Assembly (NCBI GenBank): GCA_003342815.1
Contig: PTEX01000472.1
Coordinates: forward strand, 126,989-190,988
Origin: Eudromia elegans
Lineage: Eukaryota; Chordata; Aves; Tinamiformes; Tinamidae
Length of the DNA: 64,000 nucleotides
Direction of reading: 5' to 3'
This document shows, piece by piece, positions 47,101-64,000 of this stretch; position 1 is the stretch's first letter, and the number at the start of each line of letters is the position of its first letter. The notes beneath the pieces are model-generated. The model did not search any database. It was not told the DNA's origin and saw only the letters and a program-made list of their open reading frames with translations. The translations under genes were made by a program, and so were the position numbers.

Positions 47101-50100
47101 TTAAAAATAAATGGAAAATTGAAATGCTTTTAAGGAAGTAGTTGCCATTTCACATAAATTTATAATTCCTAATTTTTTACCAAATCACATAGAGAAAGAA
47201 AAAAAGTATACAGAAGCAGTAATTCCCTACTGAAAATCAGTTGTTATTAAACTGAAATCAGTAACAGGGGAGTGCTCCTTGGAGCGTATGACTTGGTATA
47301 TCTGCTTGTAGTTAAGCAGACATCCTTCATCAACTTTATGCTGGAATTTTAGCTAGAATTGCTGAATATTATTTAAAAGAGAGACACATTCTCACAGATT
47401 TCAGCACTCCATTAATACACATTGATTTTAATGGTAATAATGTAGAAATTGAATTCAGCAATTCTGTGTAGTATTGTCATGGTAGCCAATTCATTCTGGT
47501 TTTAATTACTAGTCAGAGTAATTTTTAATTAATTTATTTGATCTGGATACCAAGAAATGCTGTCTCCAATTTCATACCAGCACCAATATTTTGAGTTATG
47601 GTAGCTATGTATCTTTCATGTTTTGATAGGTTGTTCTCATAATGCTTTGAACTTTGAGGACATAATTTATCCAGCCATTAGATTTTCTTGGTTTTGCATT
47701 ATACTCCCTAAAATACTATTTTTCTATATAAACTGGAAATACTAGTATATCCATAGCTGCTGGAGCCTCATTTAAACTGACAGTATCTGGAGATTTTTTA
47801 CTACTGTTGTAACACCACGTACATATTACTACTACCATATAAACTGCATGTTGCTCTGTGATAATGAGCAGCAGGAATGTTCCAATTGAGGGAATCTCTG
47901 AAAATTGCTAAGAGTGCTGCAACCTACATGTGCTAGATAGGTTTAGTAGTACCACTGAATCCGGAGGGGACAAATTTGCTCTAGTACCTAAAGATCTTAC
48001 TTCAAAAGAGAGAGATGCATCAGACTTGAATAGGCTCAAGGGTCATTGCGTGCAGCTTCATTTAGGCAACACTGTACGTGATCTTGGCAAAGATTAAAAT
48101 CGACTATGGTTATTCTAGCTTTTGACATGAGTTTTACATAATTTTAGTTCAAGCCATATACTGTAGTATATACTAGTATATATGTATGCAGGAAAAGTGG
48201 TGCATTACTGTAAGGTGTGATTAGCTAATTGCATGCTTTCTTAATAGCTGAAAATATTTCTTCCTATAGATGGACCTAATCATTTTATCAGAAAATGGCT
48301 TTGCCTCTTCCACAGAGATTTTAAACTTTGCAGACCAACTGAAGACAAAAAAAATGAAGAAAAAGGAAGCAGAGCAAGTATTGAAACTTTTTGTGGAGGC
48401 TAAGTGGCTCTCTGAGGTAACAAATGTTTTTTACATGTTTCTACTTTAATAGGTTGAGATTTTTTTTTTTCATGGATGTGATGGCTTGAATTGGACCTTT
48501 TCCTCAATGAACATTAGCAAAATCATTTTGTGGGGCCTGTCCTTATTGTCACCTCAGTCAAAAATTTTTGAAGGTAGTACATTTACAAGCAGGAAGTCCT
48601 TGAACAGAACGTACTTAAAGCTTGGATCAAGAGAGAAGCTCTTCAAGGTCATCAATGCTGTCAGTAACATTTATGGTTCCTTGTAAAATGAAGTGACGTC
48701 AATTGAAAACTCTTGTACCAGCAGTCCCTCCACTACTGTGCACATCTGGAATTTTTTTTTTTCATTTCAGGAGCCAGAAACTGACTTGATGTTGCAGCTG
48801 TTTTTTAGGACTAGTGAGACCTCAATTCTCTCTCTGCTGGATGGATCCCATCCTACATCTCTAGCATGCCGCCACGTTTCCTTACGTTGCAGTGCTTTAG
48901 CTGACATGCTCTAGGATGCAGCAAGCAGCAAGATTTTGTTGAAAGACAGTAGAAGTTTCCATAATGTGTAAATGAAGGGCCCCCAAAATATCTCTGTTTA
49001 AGGAGGGCATGCTTGCATACCTTTGATAGACTACATGTCTTTTAAGGGTGTAGGATTATTCTTTTGATCCTCTAAGCAAATAAGGTTGTGCCACTTCATA
49101 AGTATTTTGTCTTTGCTTTTTCAGTGTTGGCATGTTTGTTTCTCTATAGCAAAAAAGTGGACATCATTTGTTTGCTGAAGGGTGGTGAACAAGGTCAAAG
49201 GGGGCAAAAGAAACTAAAATAAGTTGTCTCACAAGCTTTTTTTTTTCCATAGAAAAATGGGGAATATACGCTGCATACTCGCTGCATAATGGAGATGGAA
49301 CAATATATTCTCAGCAACTACCAAGGTGTAGCAAGGAAGTGCAACATCTGTCACAGCCTTGCCATTCAGGTAACACAGTAGTCTGGATGAATATAGCTGG
49401 CATCTGCTGATGGACTGTCATGGTCATAGCTGGAATGTGTGATACTTTCCTTTCAGTGTTGGTCAGGTCATAAATCTCTAAGTCTTGTAATTTGGTAAAA
49501 GCGTTCATGTATATTAAAAAATAAAATATGCTGACAAACGATTTTATTTTCTGCCTTCAGAAAAAAAAAAAAAAAGTATAAACTTGGAGAAAGTGAACAA
49601 ATCACACTGCCTAGCTTTTGAAGCTCAGCAGGCCAGAAGTGAATCCTTATCCTTATGCAGGTATAATAGTAAGGGTTAGTTAGCTTGAGTTTTGAACTTT
49701 GCAAAAGGCAGTTTTTAATGTGATACACATCCATCTTTGGTCCTGGGATTTTGGTTCAGAAATTACTTGAAGCTTGGATTTTAGAATGAGTGAGTGTGTG
49801 TGTGTGTGTGTGTGAGTGTGACCCTATATCTCTTCTTCCCAACTACCAGCTTCCCTAATGTTCTGTCTTCCATCCCAATCACTTTCCTTTGTTGCAGACG
49901 AATAACTCTGTTGAGGTTTCAAGTTAAATTTTGCCCATATAAAGAAATTGTATTTCAGAGTTTCCAGGAAATGGTTTCCTTTTATTGACTGTCTTCCAAC
50001 TGTAATGTGTGAAGCATTCTTTGGGATAAAGCCCTGTATAATAGTGGTAGCCCTTCTGAGAATTTTATATGGAAATGAAGCAGAGAATAGAAAAGTTTTT

Positions 50101-50794
50101 ACTTGCACTTCTGATTTTAGAGCCAAGTCTGTGAAACCTGTGGAATTGGAATGCATTTACCTTGTGTTGGAAAGTACTTCAAAGCTCAGACTGAACCACA
50201 CTGTCCTCACTGTAATGATTTCTGGCCTCATGAGATTCCAGGTAAAAAGCAACTTTAAAAAAGATGTATGTAGTAATACTAAGGAATAGATGGTTATGTT
50301 AAATAACATTGCTTATGACATGCATAATTATGGTTGAATATACCTTATTTCTTACATTAATCAATAGTAAATTGCCCTTGGGCAATATGGAGCACCAGAA
50401 CTGCTAAAAATGTGTCTTGGAGTCACTAGTAGATCTTGTGAATAGTGTTCCGGATAGTATTAAAGTTAAAACCCCCAAACCCCTCAAAATTCCCACAGAA
50501 ACTAAAACTCCTCCAAAACCTAAAAGCAAAATAAAAATTATAACCAAAAACCTTTGGAAATACTGATTTTCTACAAAGAGCACAGACTCCTCAGATCTCA
50601 TTTAGCCCATGAAATCAGATTTTGTCATGAACAGAAGCACAAGAATATATAATGCATTCTGAGAAATGGCAGATCATGCCCTATCCCTTTTGTCATTCAG
50701 TAACCTTATTCTTTTTGTTTTCTTGACAGAAGTGAGTCGGATAGACTCCCAATTGTCATCAAAAAGAGAGAGAGGAAAAGAGCTTCATTCTTAG
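41026..50794 (+). CDS. NSMCE1: NSE1 homologue, SMC5-SMC6 complex component, seven coding exons
   Basis: Subunit of the nuclear SMC5/6 complex used in recombination repair and replication-fork stability. It pairs with the MAGE-type NSMCE3 and has a RING-like domain linked to ubiquitin ligase activity. Coding exons are 41026-41143, 45584-45705, 46970-47047, 48270-48416, 49253-49369, 50121-50241 and 50730-50794; phases join and give 255 residues (human 266). The N-terminal half is the winged-helix region ([44 protein letters not shown]). The zinc-binding end has C185-x2-C188, C198-x2-C201, H206, C209 and C222-x2-C225. The start [12 protein letters not shown] is chosen because it opens the exon-2 frame and precedes the conserved HRRFLQ. 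The C terminus [11 protein letters not shown] is basic and shorter than in mammals. It lies head-to-head with IL4R and tail-to-tail with KDM8. Confidence 0.95.
42597..42658. repeat. Homopolymer series
   Basis: Runs of C, A, G and T follow one another, including long T runs. Such runs are prone to sequencing and alignment error. Confidence 0.85.
45190..45480 (-). mobile_element. CR1 LINE fragment
   Basis: On the plus strand it reads like the antisense of the CR1 3' part: GGGAAGGGTCTCTGTAGACC, then CTTTTGAGTGTCTCTAAGGA and GTTGTGCCCGTTGCCTCTTG. The same order of segments occurs in the copy at 11440-11860. It is degenerate and truncated. Confidence 0.82.
45584..45705 (+). CDS. NSMCE1: NSMCE1 exon 3
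   Basis: It encodes [36 protein letters not shown] and VRYAL. DDFIN and EDDGR match mammalian NSE1. The donor is CTG/GTAAGT. Confidence 0.93.
46970..47047 (+). CDS. NSMCE1: NSMCE1 exon 4
   Basis: It encodes [20 protein letters not shown] and ELFRKT. Exactly 26 codons with phase 0 at both borders. Confidence 0.93.
48270..48416 (+). CDS. NSMCE1: NSMCE1 exon 5
   Basis: It encodes [39 protein letters not shown] and [10 protein letters not shown], part of the winged-helix region. Exactly 49 codons, phase 0. Confidence 0.94.
49253..49369 (+). CDS. NSMCE1: NSMCE1 exon 6: start of RING-like domain
   Basis: It encodes [20 protein letters not shown] and [14 protein letters not shown] supplies the first zinc-ligand pair. 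Exactly 39 codons, phase 0. Confidence 0.94.
49786..49820. repeat. (GT)n microsatellite
   Basis: GT dinucleotides interrupted by two GA steps, inside the NSMCE1 intron between exons 6 and 7. Likely polymorphic in length. Confidence 0.9.
50121..50241 (+). CDS. NSMCE1: NSMCE1 exon 7: rest of RING-like domain
   Basis: It encodes [20 protein letters not shown] and [16 protein letters not shown], completing the Cys/His ligands. One base is left at the donor CAG/GTAAAA. Confidence 0.94.
50730..50794 (+). CDS. NSMCE1: NSMCE1 last coding exon
   Basis: It encodes [20 protein letters not shown] and S, then TAG at 50792-50794. The IPEV junction resembles the mammalian one, and a poly(A) signal follows within 140 bases, which favours this as the main terminal exon. 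Another candidate lies at 51193. Confidence 0.82.
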
Positions 50795-50933
50795 CACTAG
50801 ATAGTGTTAAGAATGCTTTCGGTGATTTTTTTTTTTTTTTTTTTAACCGTTTCTCTTGCAGAATAAGCAGACTGTAGTTATTCACAGTGTAATTTTAACT
50901 GTTTACTGTTTTCCAAAGTTTTTAAAAATTTGC

Positions 50934-50939
50934 AATAAA
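50934..50939 (+). terminator. NSMCE1: NSMCE1 poly(A) signal
   Basis: AATAAA lies 140 bases past the stop codon, followed by a U/GU-rich stretch (TTGTCATTGTCATT). Cleavage is expected near 50955-50960. Confidence 0.8.
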
Positions 50940-50984
50940 CTTGTCATTGTCATTACTGCTCTCCTAAACGGTTATGTCTGCACA

Positions 50985-51140
50985 GCTTTTCCAGAGACAG
51001 AAAATGGGTGAGGTTGGAGGGATCTCCAGAGATGACCCAGTCTGAGCTGCCTGCTCAAGCAGAGTCACCTACTGCAGGTTGCCCAGCAGGTCTGCTCTGT
51101 TTTCTGAAAGGATGTTTTTTCATTGCAAGAGTGGCCTGAT
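50985..51140 (-). mobile_element. Short CR1 relic between NSMCE1 and KDM8
   Basis: GGTTGGAGGGATCTCCAGAG, then CTGCTCAAGCAGAGTCACCT and GGTTGCCCAG match the antisense 3' portion of CR1. It sits just past the NSMCE1 cleavage site. Confidence 0.72.
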
Positions 51141-51192
51141 AAAGATGCTCAAATGCTAGAGCATTGAATGACGATATATCTTCTGTTGGTAG

Positions 51193-51260
51193 AAATGAAA
51201 AGAATTCAAGACTTTCTCAAGAGAGAACGGAGGAGACTCGGCAGTTCAACTGATCATTAA
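51193..51260 (+). other. Possible alternative NSMCE1 terminal exon
   Basis: An acceptor-like TTCTGTTGGTAG is followed by AA, then ATG and 20 further codons to TAA (MKRIQDFLKRERRRLGSSTD, then H). Spliced from the one-base overhang of exon 7 it would stay in frame as IPEMKRIQDF, giving a basic tail of the expected length. A frame this short arises by chance, so this is speculative. Confidence 0.2.
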
Positions 51261-51620
51261 CCAAAGTACGATTAAGTTTCAATTTATTTAATTGAACTAT
51301 GGATTAACTACACTTATTTGTAGCCCTAATTCTTATTACCATTATTTTCCACATCAGAGACTGGTATCATACTTCATGTTAACATTTTAATGTATTTAAT
51401 TAGTGGGCAGCATTCTTCCTCACTGTTTATATAACTGTGAGGGAGTCAAAATTTTTACTGTTACTAAATGCAAACAGAAGGAAACACTAGTTTGGATGTA
51501 TACATCTTCTGAAAATTTTTTGTTTATTTTTGCCATGGTGTCTCATTAGTGCCCATATATAGCACTGCTTTGGATGTACACACACATACAAGACAGCCGG
51601 AAAGTGTTCTTTACAAAGAG

Positions 51621-51626
51621 TTTATT
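51621..51626 (-). terminator. KDM8: KDM8 poly(A) signal
   Basis: TTTATT on plus is AATAAA on minus, about 235 bases past the KDM8 stop. The transcript therefore ends near 51605, roughly 650 bases from the convergent NSMCE1 end. Confidence 0.7.
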
Positions 51627-51857
51627 TTAGAAACATTCACAAGAATAAAGTGTCTGTAGCAACATACTTCCATTTAGTTGTCCAGATTCTTTCATTCTGA
51701 AGCAGAATTTTTTTTTTAAATCCAGCCCTGAAATCTGGACTGGACTCTGGATGGAGATTTCTCATGTTTAAAAATAATTGTCTTCTGTAGAGTGTCAAAA
51801 GTTACCTTCTTTCTAAGTGCTATTAAAGTTCTAACAAGCTTTATGCATGCTTCTGAG

Positions 51858-57165
<5,308 letters not shown>

Positions 57166-58818
57166 GACAGCACGCGCCGCCGCAGGAAACGGCACGGCGA
57201 CCCGCGTAAGCGGGGGCGGAGCGTGTTCAGGAGGCGGGACCAGGGGCAGGGGCTGAGCAGAGGCGGGTCGGGGCGGAGCTTACGCGGAGGTGGGGCCTGG
57301 GGCGTGCCAGGCGTGGCGCGAGGCGGGAGTGTGGCGCGAGTGTGGCGCGAGGTGAGCAGCTGGTGCTGGCGCGGCTGTTGCTCGCCAGCTCGGCGGACGA
57401 AGCCGTCTGAGGCGGCGGAGCTCGGAGTGGGTGAGACGAGCCCTGTCGGGGTGGTCTAGGTGCTGGTTGGTCCCTAGAGCAGCAGGGGAGGCGCGGAGGG
57501 GCTGATGCGTCAGCCACGCTACGCGGAGCCTGTGCGAGCCGCCCGTGCAAATTGAGGAGCGCTTGGCACCGCTGCCTTTGGGGTCTGCGGGGCTTCTGTC
57601 CTGAGGAGCCAGATGGGGCTAAGGAGAGAGGAGAGGGTGCGGCCGACTCCTGTCCTGGGGGTGCCATAGGGAGAGGAGGTTGCAGAGGGGAGGCTCTGGG
57701 CCCGAGGGCCATCAGGGTGGCCTGTCTGGAGGGGAGCTGGGGGCTCTGAGGGGCGTCCTGGCCAGGGGAGGTGGTGGCACCTGGAGATGTGAGTCTGTCC
57801 ACAGCTGCATGATCAGCTGGAGTGCAGAAGAAGTGTAAGTCAAAATGTGTCATTTTTACCGGCTTTGCTTTAGCCTCATCTCTCTTGAGGCTGAGTTGTG
57901 AGCCCTTCTGTGTGTGCTTGCAGAGATGTGGAGAAGGGGCCACAGGCGGCAGACGCAGGGTCCTCCTGCCCTCTGTGTGGTGAGGGCCAGCCCGGCCACT
58001 CCCCTTGAGGGTGCGTTAATTGTGCTGCAGAGCAGCTCTTGCCTTTATAGAAGTGCTTGCAAGTCAGAGCAGTTTTCCTTCTGCAGTATATATGTTACCT
58101 GTGTATAGGTATATGTATAGGTATACATACATGTGTGCATGTATGTCTATATATATATGTGCATCTGTATAAGTATAGCTTACCTGTTACCTGTGCAGTG
58201 GTGATGCATGGAAAGATCACTGTTTTCCTTTTGGAAATCTGACAGATCCTAAGCTGGGCCACCAAGGAAGACCTGGAGAAACAGTGACCAGATCTCAAGC
58301 ATGAGGAAGGAGGGACACCGGGACTGTGTCTGCAGGTCTGGTTAACATGAGAGGAGCTTGGCGGTGCTGGTGGTGGTACTGCTGCTGTGCAGTGTCTTTT
58401 TGGTAGTTTATGGAGCTTTTTTCTCTGCTTGAATCCAATGCGTTTGGGTATTGCAACTCTCTCTCCTAAAACATTTGAGTAATTGCAGGGTGTCTTTCTG
58501 CTCCGGCTTTACTTGATAATGTGCCCCAATGCATTATGAACACTTAAGCAAAATAATATTTTCTTTGTAGTATTAAAATTTAGCAAGTCTGAGGAATGTG
58601 TTAATATCACAAATCCAAATCTAAAGTCAAATAATAAAAGTAAGGAATTTCTACCTCATGAAATAGCCTAAAGATATCTTTTGTGTGATATTCAAATTTC
58701 TGGGCTTGATGCAAAGTCTTAATTTTACTGAAAAAGTCAAAATCGTAAACCTTAATATTGACAGCACAACCATTCTCCTTCATTTGAAGCTTAGTTATAA
58801 ATACTTTCATAAAAGTTA

Positions 58819-58830
58819 GGGGGGGGGGGG
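58819..58830. repeat. Poly(G) run of 12
   Basis: Uninterrupted run of 12 G in AT-rich surroundings. Confidence 0.9.
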
Positions 58831-60045
58831 TCCTTTGTCACTGAATCTCTCTCACCTTTTGCCGTTTGAATGATGTCCTGTTCTTCCAACTTGCTGTGTG
58901 CGCTCGTTGTCCTGGCCCAGTCTTGTCTGTCTGCTGTCTTCTAGCAGCGCCACTGTTGGCCCCTGAAATCTGTTCTGAGGCTGCAGTGTATGACTTATTT
59001 ATCTAGAAGGTCCACCTTAATAATCACTACATGTTAATATATGCTACCATATGGGAGGGTTCTAATTAGACTATGGTTCAATATTTGGTATTTACAATAT
59101 TAGAAAATGTTAGTCTTGTGTTCATGGACAGTCTGATTTGGGCTGCCATTTTAATGAAAATTTACTACTTTTAAAGTTAGTTAAAATGACTTGCTAAATC
59201 ATAGTTTCTCTAGTTTAAATGTTCAAAATCTTTTAATGAACTACATTTTGAATATTGGAATTTTTTTTGAATATTTTTTCTTGTTTTTCATGTAACACCT
59301 TGTTCCAAACATATCCTTTCTAGGGGAACCGTGAGGTGTGAAAACCTTGGTGATCTTGATTGGTTTTGCTGCAGGTGAAGAAGCAGCTGGGAGTTTGTTT
59401 TAGTTTTTCTGTGGGTATTTACATGATAGTACTGGGAGAGGTTTGGTGCCTCTCTTCGGGCATGCGCTATAAGGGGATTGTTTCTTAGTCATTGTGTTTT
59501 AGCACAGTGGTTTGAATGCTGATATAGCATCAACAGTCTTGAAATTGCTGAAGTGTATGTTTGTTAAGCAAACAAAGACAGAGTTTTAGGTGTGTATTAA
59601 GTTTTGTTGTAGTGCATTTGACCTTTGGTCTTCAAATAATATCCACTAACAGCTTGTAATAGTCATAGATGCATTTTAATCATTTGGTTGAAAATGTCTT
59701 TATTTGAAGGCAAATGGATTTGGAAACGCTGAACTTGGAGGTTTTGCTCTCTGACAAATATTTCAAAGATGTGTTGTGAGCTTCCTGGCTCAGGAAGTGG
59801 CTGAATTCGGTGCTGGTCATTCCCACTTTGAGTTACTGAACTCACATGTGCTACCAGCGAACAAGATCGTCTTTTCTGTAACTCCAAGAAACTGATGTGG
59901 AAGAGTGTTCCAGTTTCTGGCACATTATGCCATTGTTTCAGGGACCTGAACTGTTCTTATTAACAGCTGATTTTTTAATGATTGTGGAAGCCAAACTGCC
60001 TAACTCTGAGAGGAAAAATAATCTTTTTGAATAAATTCAGAATTT

Positions 60046-60084
60046 CTTCATTACTGTATAAAACAGTATAAAACAGTAATGAAG
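60046..60084. repeat. Inverted repeat, 12-bp arms with 15-base loop
   Basis: CTTCATTACTGT at 60046-60057 pairs with ACAGTAATGAAG at 60073-60084. The loop carries a further ACAGT copy from a local ATAAAACAGT duplication. Confidence 0.85.
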
Positions 60085-60320
60085 TGTTTGTGTTTTATGT
60101 TGTTCATACCCTGGTGTGTGTACCAGTCAGTTCATTTCCTCCTAGCAAAGACAATCGAAAAAGAAACTATGTATTACAAAAACAAGACCAACTTTAAGGG
60201 AGAAGGTAAGGTCTGATAAACCATCTACGTTGTCTTCTTTTAATGGTTGTAGATTCAGGACCCACAGTTACTTGATGTTACTTTGACTGCCACTGATGGA
60301 AAGTGATCAGTTGCACTAGT

Positions 60321-60353
60321 TATCAAATAATTATCAAATAATTATCAAATAAT
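60321..60353. repeat. 11-bp tandem repeat, three copies
   Basis: TATCAAATAAT is repeated three times without mismatch. Confidence 0.92.
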
Positions 60354-63300
60354 GCTCTATCTCACACTGTCTTTGTCCTTACTAGAAAGAGCAGGTGTTT
60401 GGCTTGTTCAGAATTTAAGTATTTATTTGAAGTATTATTCTCTTTTATATCACACTTCCCTCATTTGCTAATTTGAATTAATCATCAGAGTCCTGCCATT
60501 GTTTTTGATTTTATTAAAATGACATCGGGACACATGCTGACTGATTCATCACTTGAGTCCTAAGTGGGGCATTTCTGCTAGATGGATCAGTTTTTAAAAT
60601 GACAGCATCTGTTTGCTTGTACACCATTATTTATGATTCTTCCCCAGGCGAATGTAGCAAGAGTCTGGTGAGTAATAACCAGCTGTTTGAATTAGCAAGC
60701 AGAGAAAGCAGTTATTTGATCTGTGAAGGAGTGTGGGAGCCAAGGCCGGAAGTAATAAAAGCTAAACAGATGCCCCAAATATATAAACCCTACAAGAGAC
60801 TTGTAAATTACTTGAACTGTTCATTGGCAAAACAACATCAGATGGATTGACTTTATCTGGAATGTGTGTAAAAGAGGAGACTCTGCACAGCCACGTCACA
60901 CAGCAGTGTCCTGGGTCTAACTGTAGCACTTCCACGAGAAGCGCTGCAAGCCCTGCAGAGAGCCCTTTGGGTGGCTGTTGGCCGCTGTCCTGCAGAACTG
61001 CTAGAAGGGGCATGCGGGACGAGTTTGAACAGGACACTTCTGAAAGAGGCCTGGTGTGGGGAAAATGATGCTTAGACCATCTTGTCTCCAATGCTGTTTG
61101 CTTTGTGGGCTTGCCCTTGTATTGCTTTTGTGAGGAGTGTCCTCATCGCAAGCAGTTTGTCGGGACGCTGGCGCAGGACTCAGCAGCAGAGTTGGTGCTG
61201 CTGCTTCTCTAGTGCTTGGGTCTGCCGCACAGTTCTGCAGGACTCCGTGCCCTTTGGGGCAGCCTCACACTCTGGCACTACCAGAAGTGATTTGTCTCTT
61301 GATTACCTGTGCTTTACAAGGGAGCTGTTGGAAAATGTTTTTTGGGAGACTTCTGGCATTATTGTGACAGTGCATGAGGGCAGTCTTGAAGGAGCTTAGT
61401 GGGAAAATCCCATCCTGAGAATTTGAGTTTCTTCCCACTGTGATTCTGAGGTCAGAGCTAGGGGTTAGACAGCAATTTACATTGTGCTTAACAGTGATTG
61501 CAGTTACTCCTAAATGAAAACAAATTTGTGACAACAGAGGCAAAAGTTAATTCTTGGTGTAGGTCCTTCCCATATTATTAAGAAGATGCATAATACAGAA
61601 CTGTGGAAGTTACACTGAACAATAGGCTCCTTTTCATCCACCCCATTCATGTGCAGGGAGAGGTGCACATCCTTGTCCTCCTACCTTGCTTAGCTCTTGG
61701 AAACTTTCAGGAGGAACTTGCTTTTCCTTTGCTCCTTTGGCTATCTCCTGCCGTTCTCCAGACTTGGCTTTGTGGCTCCTCATGCCGTTCAGTGTTGGTA
61801 CTTTCCTCCTCCTTGGGATCTGAGCTCACAGTCCTAGTGTATTCCTTACTCATGGTGATTCTTTTAAACTAAATTTCTAGTTCCAAACATTTTGAAGGTT
61901 GTCATAGTATTTTATGAATCCTGCTATCTTAAGAAATATTCATTTAATATATATCTTATTAAGTTTAATAAGATTTATACCACTATGGCATTACTTATCT
62001 CTGTATGGTAGATAAAGATGAGACTTTGAAACACATTAACCTCTAGGTGGTATTATTTTGCCAATTTGTACAAAGAAAAGAGGTCTACTGGTAGCTGTAG
62101 TGAGGTTATTAAAGGAAAGAGTCTGTCGTCAGGATGGGTAATCGCTAGATCCAGAACTACATGAGGCCTTTGCAGGTGGAAAACTTGCAAATACAAAAAC
62201 AACCTGTGGGATGGAGTGTATCCTGTTCAAGGCATGGGGAGAAAGGTGCAGCTTGTCGGGATCCAAGATACCTAACCACATTTTTAACAGCTAGTATTTT
62301 CATGCTGACTAATATTTGCAGTTATGAATTCAAATTAAGAGTGATCAGGCTTCTGATATTAATTAACTTACCCACTTCTCAAATTATCATAGAATTAATT
62401 TCCTTCACATATTAGTAGAGCGAATTGCATTAAAGACCAGTGTTGCCAGCTTGCCTTGGGAGTGCCAGATTTTGGCTGCTGCAGGAGGAGCAGGACCGGA
62501 CAGCTGAATAATATTTTTGAATGAATTGTACCTTGTAACAGGCTCTCAAGTTTCCTCCTTTAGGCAGCTCACACCTCTTTGCTAGGCTTTTATGCCAGTT
62601 AATAAAACTCTGTAATAGTTAAATGCTCATCTTTTTGATTATTTATTTCCTAAACGTTTAACTGAGTTTTCTGAAATATAATGTATGCTTGCACAGTAAA
62701 GGCCACAAGATTTATATTTATATCTAATCTTTTATAAGAATTTCAACTAAAATACCTTAACAAGTTATTATGAGGTTTACCATCTTAGTTTTAGTAAAAT
62801 AAAATAACACATATGAGAAATTTCTTCCAAAAAACTAGCCCCTCTAGCTTTTTCTCTGTGCAAAACCTTAAAACCTTTTATTTCTAACCTGTCTAAATTA
62901 CATATGCACTTAGCTATATCTATTAGTTGTGTATTATCCATATTTTACTGTGTTATTTTACACATATTTTACTGTGTTACTTACCCTTATGCTAGTAGAG
63001 TGCTAGTTCCAGCACCCATGGAACTTTTCTGCCAGCATCACCTTCTCCATGCTGGCCCTGGCGATCTTGCAGTTGCGGAGGCTCTGAGAAGATGCATCTC
63101 TGTGTCCCCAGCAGTCCCCACTGGGACGTTGCTGTCGCATGGGCTGGGTGGCTGTGCCTCTCTTGGCCCGCGCCCGCCAGGCAAAGCTGCGCGCCTGGGC
63201 CCCAGGGCGAAGCAGAGGAGATGCTGGTGCTGCTGCAGCTGCCGTGCCAGGTACTCAAATGATTAGATTTAGGTTAAAGTGATTGTTTCTCTACTCGGGA

Positions 63301-64000
63301 CTGCTCGCCAAAACTCTCTGTGAGCTTTATATTTATTAATGAAACCCAAAGCATGAAAATGTGAGATTGGACAATGTGAAGCACGCTCCGGTCCTTAGGT
63401 AGAAGTGAGAAGAGGTAATTGCTACAAAAATGTCTGTAGTCATGACTGATCCTGACCATTCACTGAAGAGGGTGAATGGTCATTGAGCGCTCGGCAAGAA
63501 CAGAAGAATGAGCACATCAGACTTTAAAGATTCCCAATGTCTTTGCTGGCTGCCTGTGGAAAGTAGATGCCTTCCTGCTCCTGTGAACAGGAGATGAATG
63601 ATAGGAATTAATAATATATACAGAATTAATTGCTCCACAAGAGTGATTTTCTTCAGATAAGCAAGTTCCTGCTGCTCGAGAGTGACAGAGCCACACATTT
63701 CGATTGTATCTCACAGCCGAGCGTAATTGTAAAGTGCGAGTGTAATGATGGGTATGTCTTTATCAACCTGTTCTCTACATTGTGTTTTTTATCACTGCCA
63801 TCTGCTCTGACGAGAGCGGCAGCTGCCAGGTCTCACAAATAGCACTGTCATGTACTTTAGTGTAGAACAACATATTGTTGTAATTTCTCTGATATTACTA
63901 GATGGAATAACTTTAACTGAGGTAAGGTAGCATTGTGACTGGTGCTTTGGAATGTATTTCATTGCAGCGTGTGTTGGACACACGATGCTCCTTCTGGAGC

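Larger units (their letters stand above)
57481..64000. other. Unassigned region upstream of KDM8
   Basis: No gene can be supported here. The longest frames (238 codons at 57227-57943 minus, 120 at 62904-63266 plus) are low-complexity or GC-driven. Contents seen are an alternating purine-pyrimidine stretch near 58087-58180, a 12-base G run at 58819, an inverted repeat at 60046, an 11-bp tandem repeat at 60321 and AT-rich DNA at 61.9-62.9 kb. Confidence 0.5.

Noticed and set aside
57227..57943. 238-codon minus frame upstream of KDM8
   Set aside because: Proline, serine and alanine-rich composition typical of a translated CpG island; no family features.
58087..58180. Alternating TATATG/CATACA stretch as a coding or RNA element
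   Set aside because: Simple alternating purine-pyrimidine sequence with no stem or frame support.

Overview
The window looks like a vertebrate nuclear genome segment, most probably from a bird. The coding genes are split into many short exons with GT-AG borders. The only clear interspersed repeats are CR1-type LINE fragments, one ending in the ATTCTATG octamer repeats typical of avian CR1. CpG islands mark the promoters, and introns are short compared with mammals. No bacterial, plasmid, phage or CRISPR structure is visible. The species cannot be fixed from the sequence alone.

Layout, left to right: 1-5365 is unassigned flank that includes the IL21R 3' UTR. IL21R (minus) runs 5366-13067. About 13 kb of non-coding or unassigned DNA follows. 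IL4R (minus) runs 26592-33474, with its leader exon not located. Then come a CR1 element (34250-34826), AT-rich DNA, and a CpG island (about 39150-40230). NSMCE1 (plus) has coding exons at 41026-50794 and a poly(A) signal at 50934. KDM8/JMJD5 (minus) runs 51858-57165 with a poly(A) signal at 51621, tail-to-tail with NSMCE1. A CpG-island promoter sits at 56650-57480, and 57.5-64 kb is unassigned. From memory of the human map, the order and relative strands KDM8 - NSMCE1 - IL4R - IL21R match human 16p12.1 read in the opposite direction, so this is an ancient syntenic block.

Functionally the window pairs two cytokine receptors with two housekeeping genes. IL4R and IL21R are class I receptors that both signal through the common gamma chain and JAK/STAT. 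NSMCE1 is a RING-like subunit of the SMC5/6 complex, and KDM8 is a JmjC 2-oxoglutarate oxygenase. I reconstructed the exons by hand. Every internal exon has consistent splice phase, giving KDM8 of 413 aa, NSMCE1 of 255 aa, IL21R of 572 aa and IL4R of 992 aa, the two receptors without their signal peptides. The most unusual feature is in the IL4R tail: four exactly 54-bp-spaced, 18-residue units carry a YKSFD STAT6-docking-like motif, and the tyrosine of the first unit is replaced by histidine.
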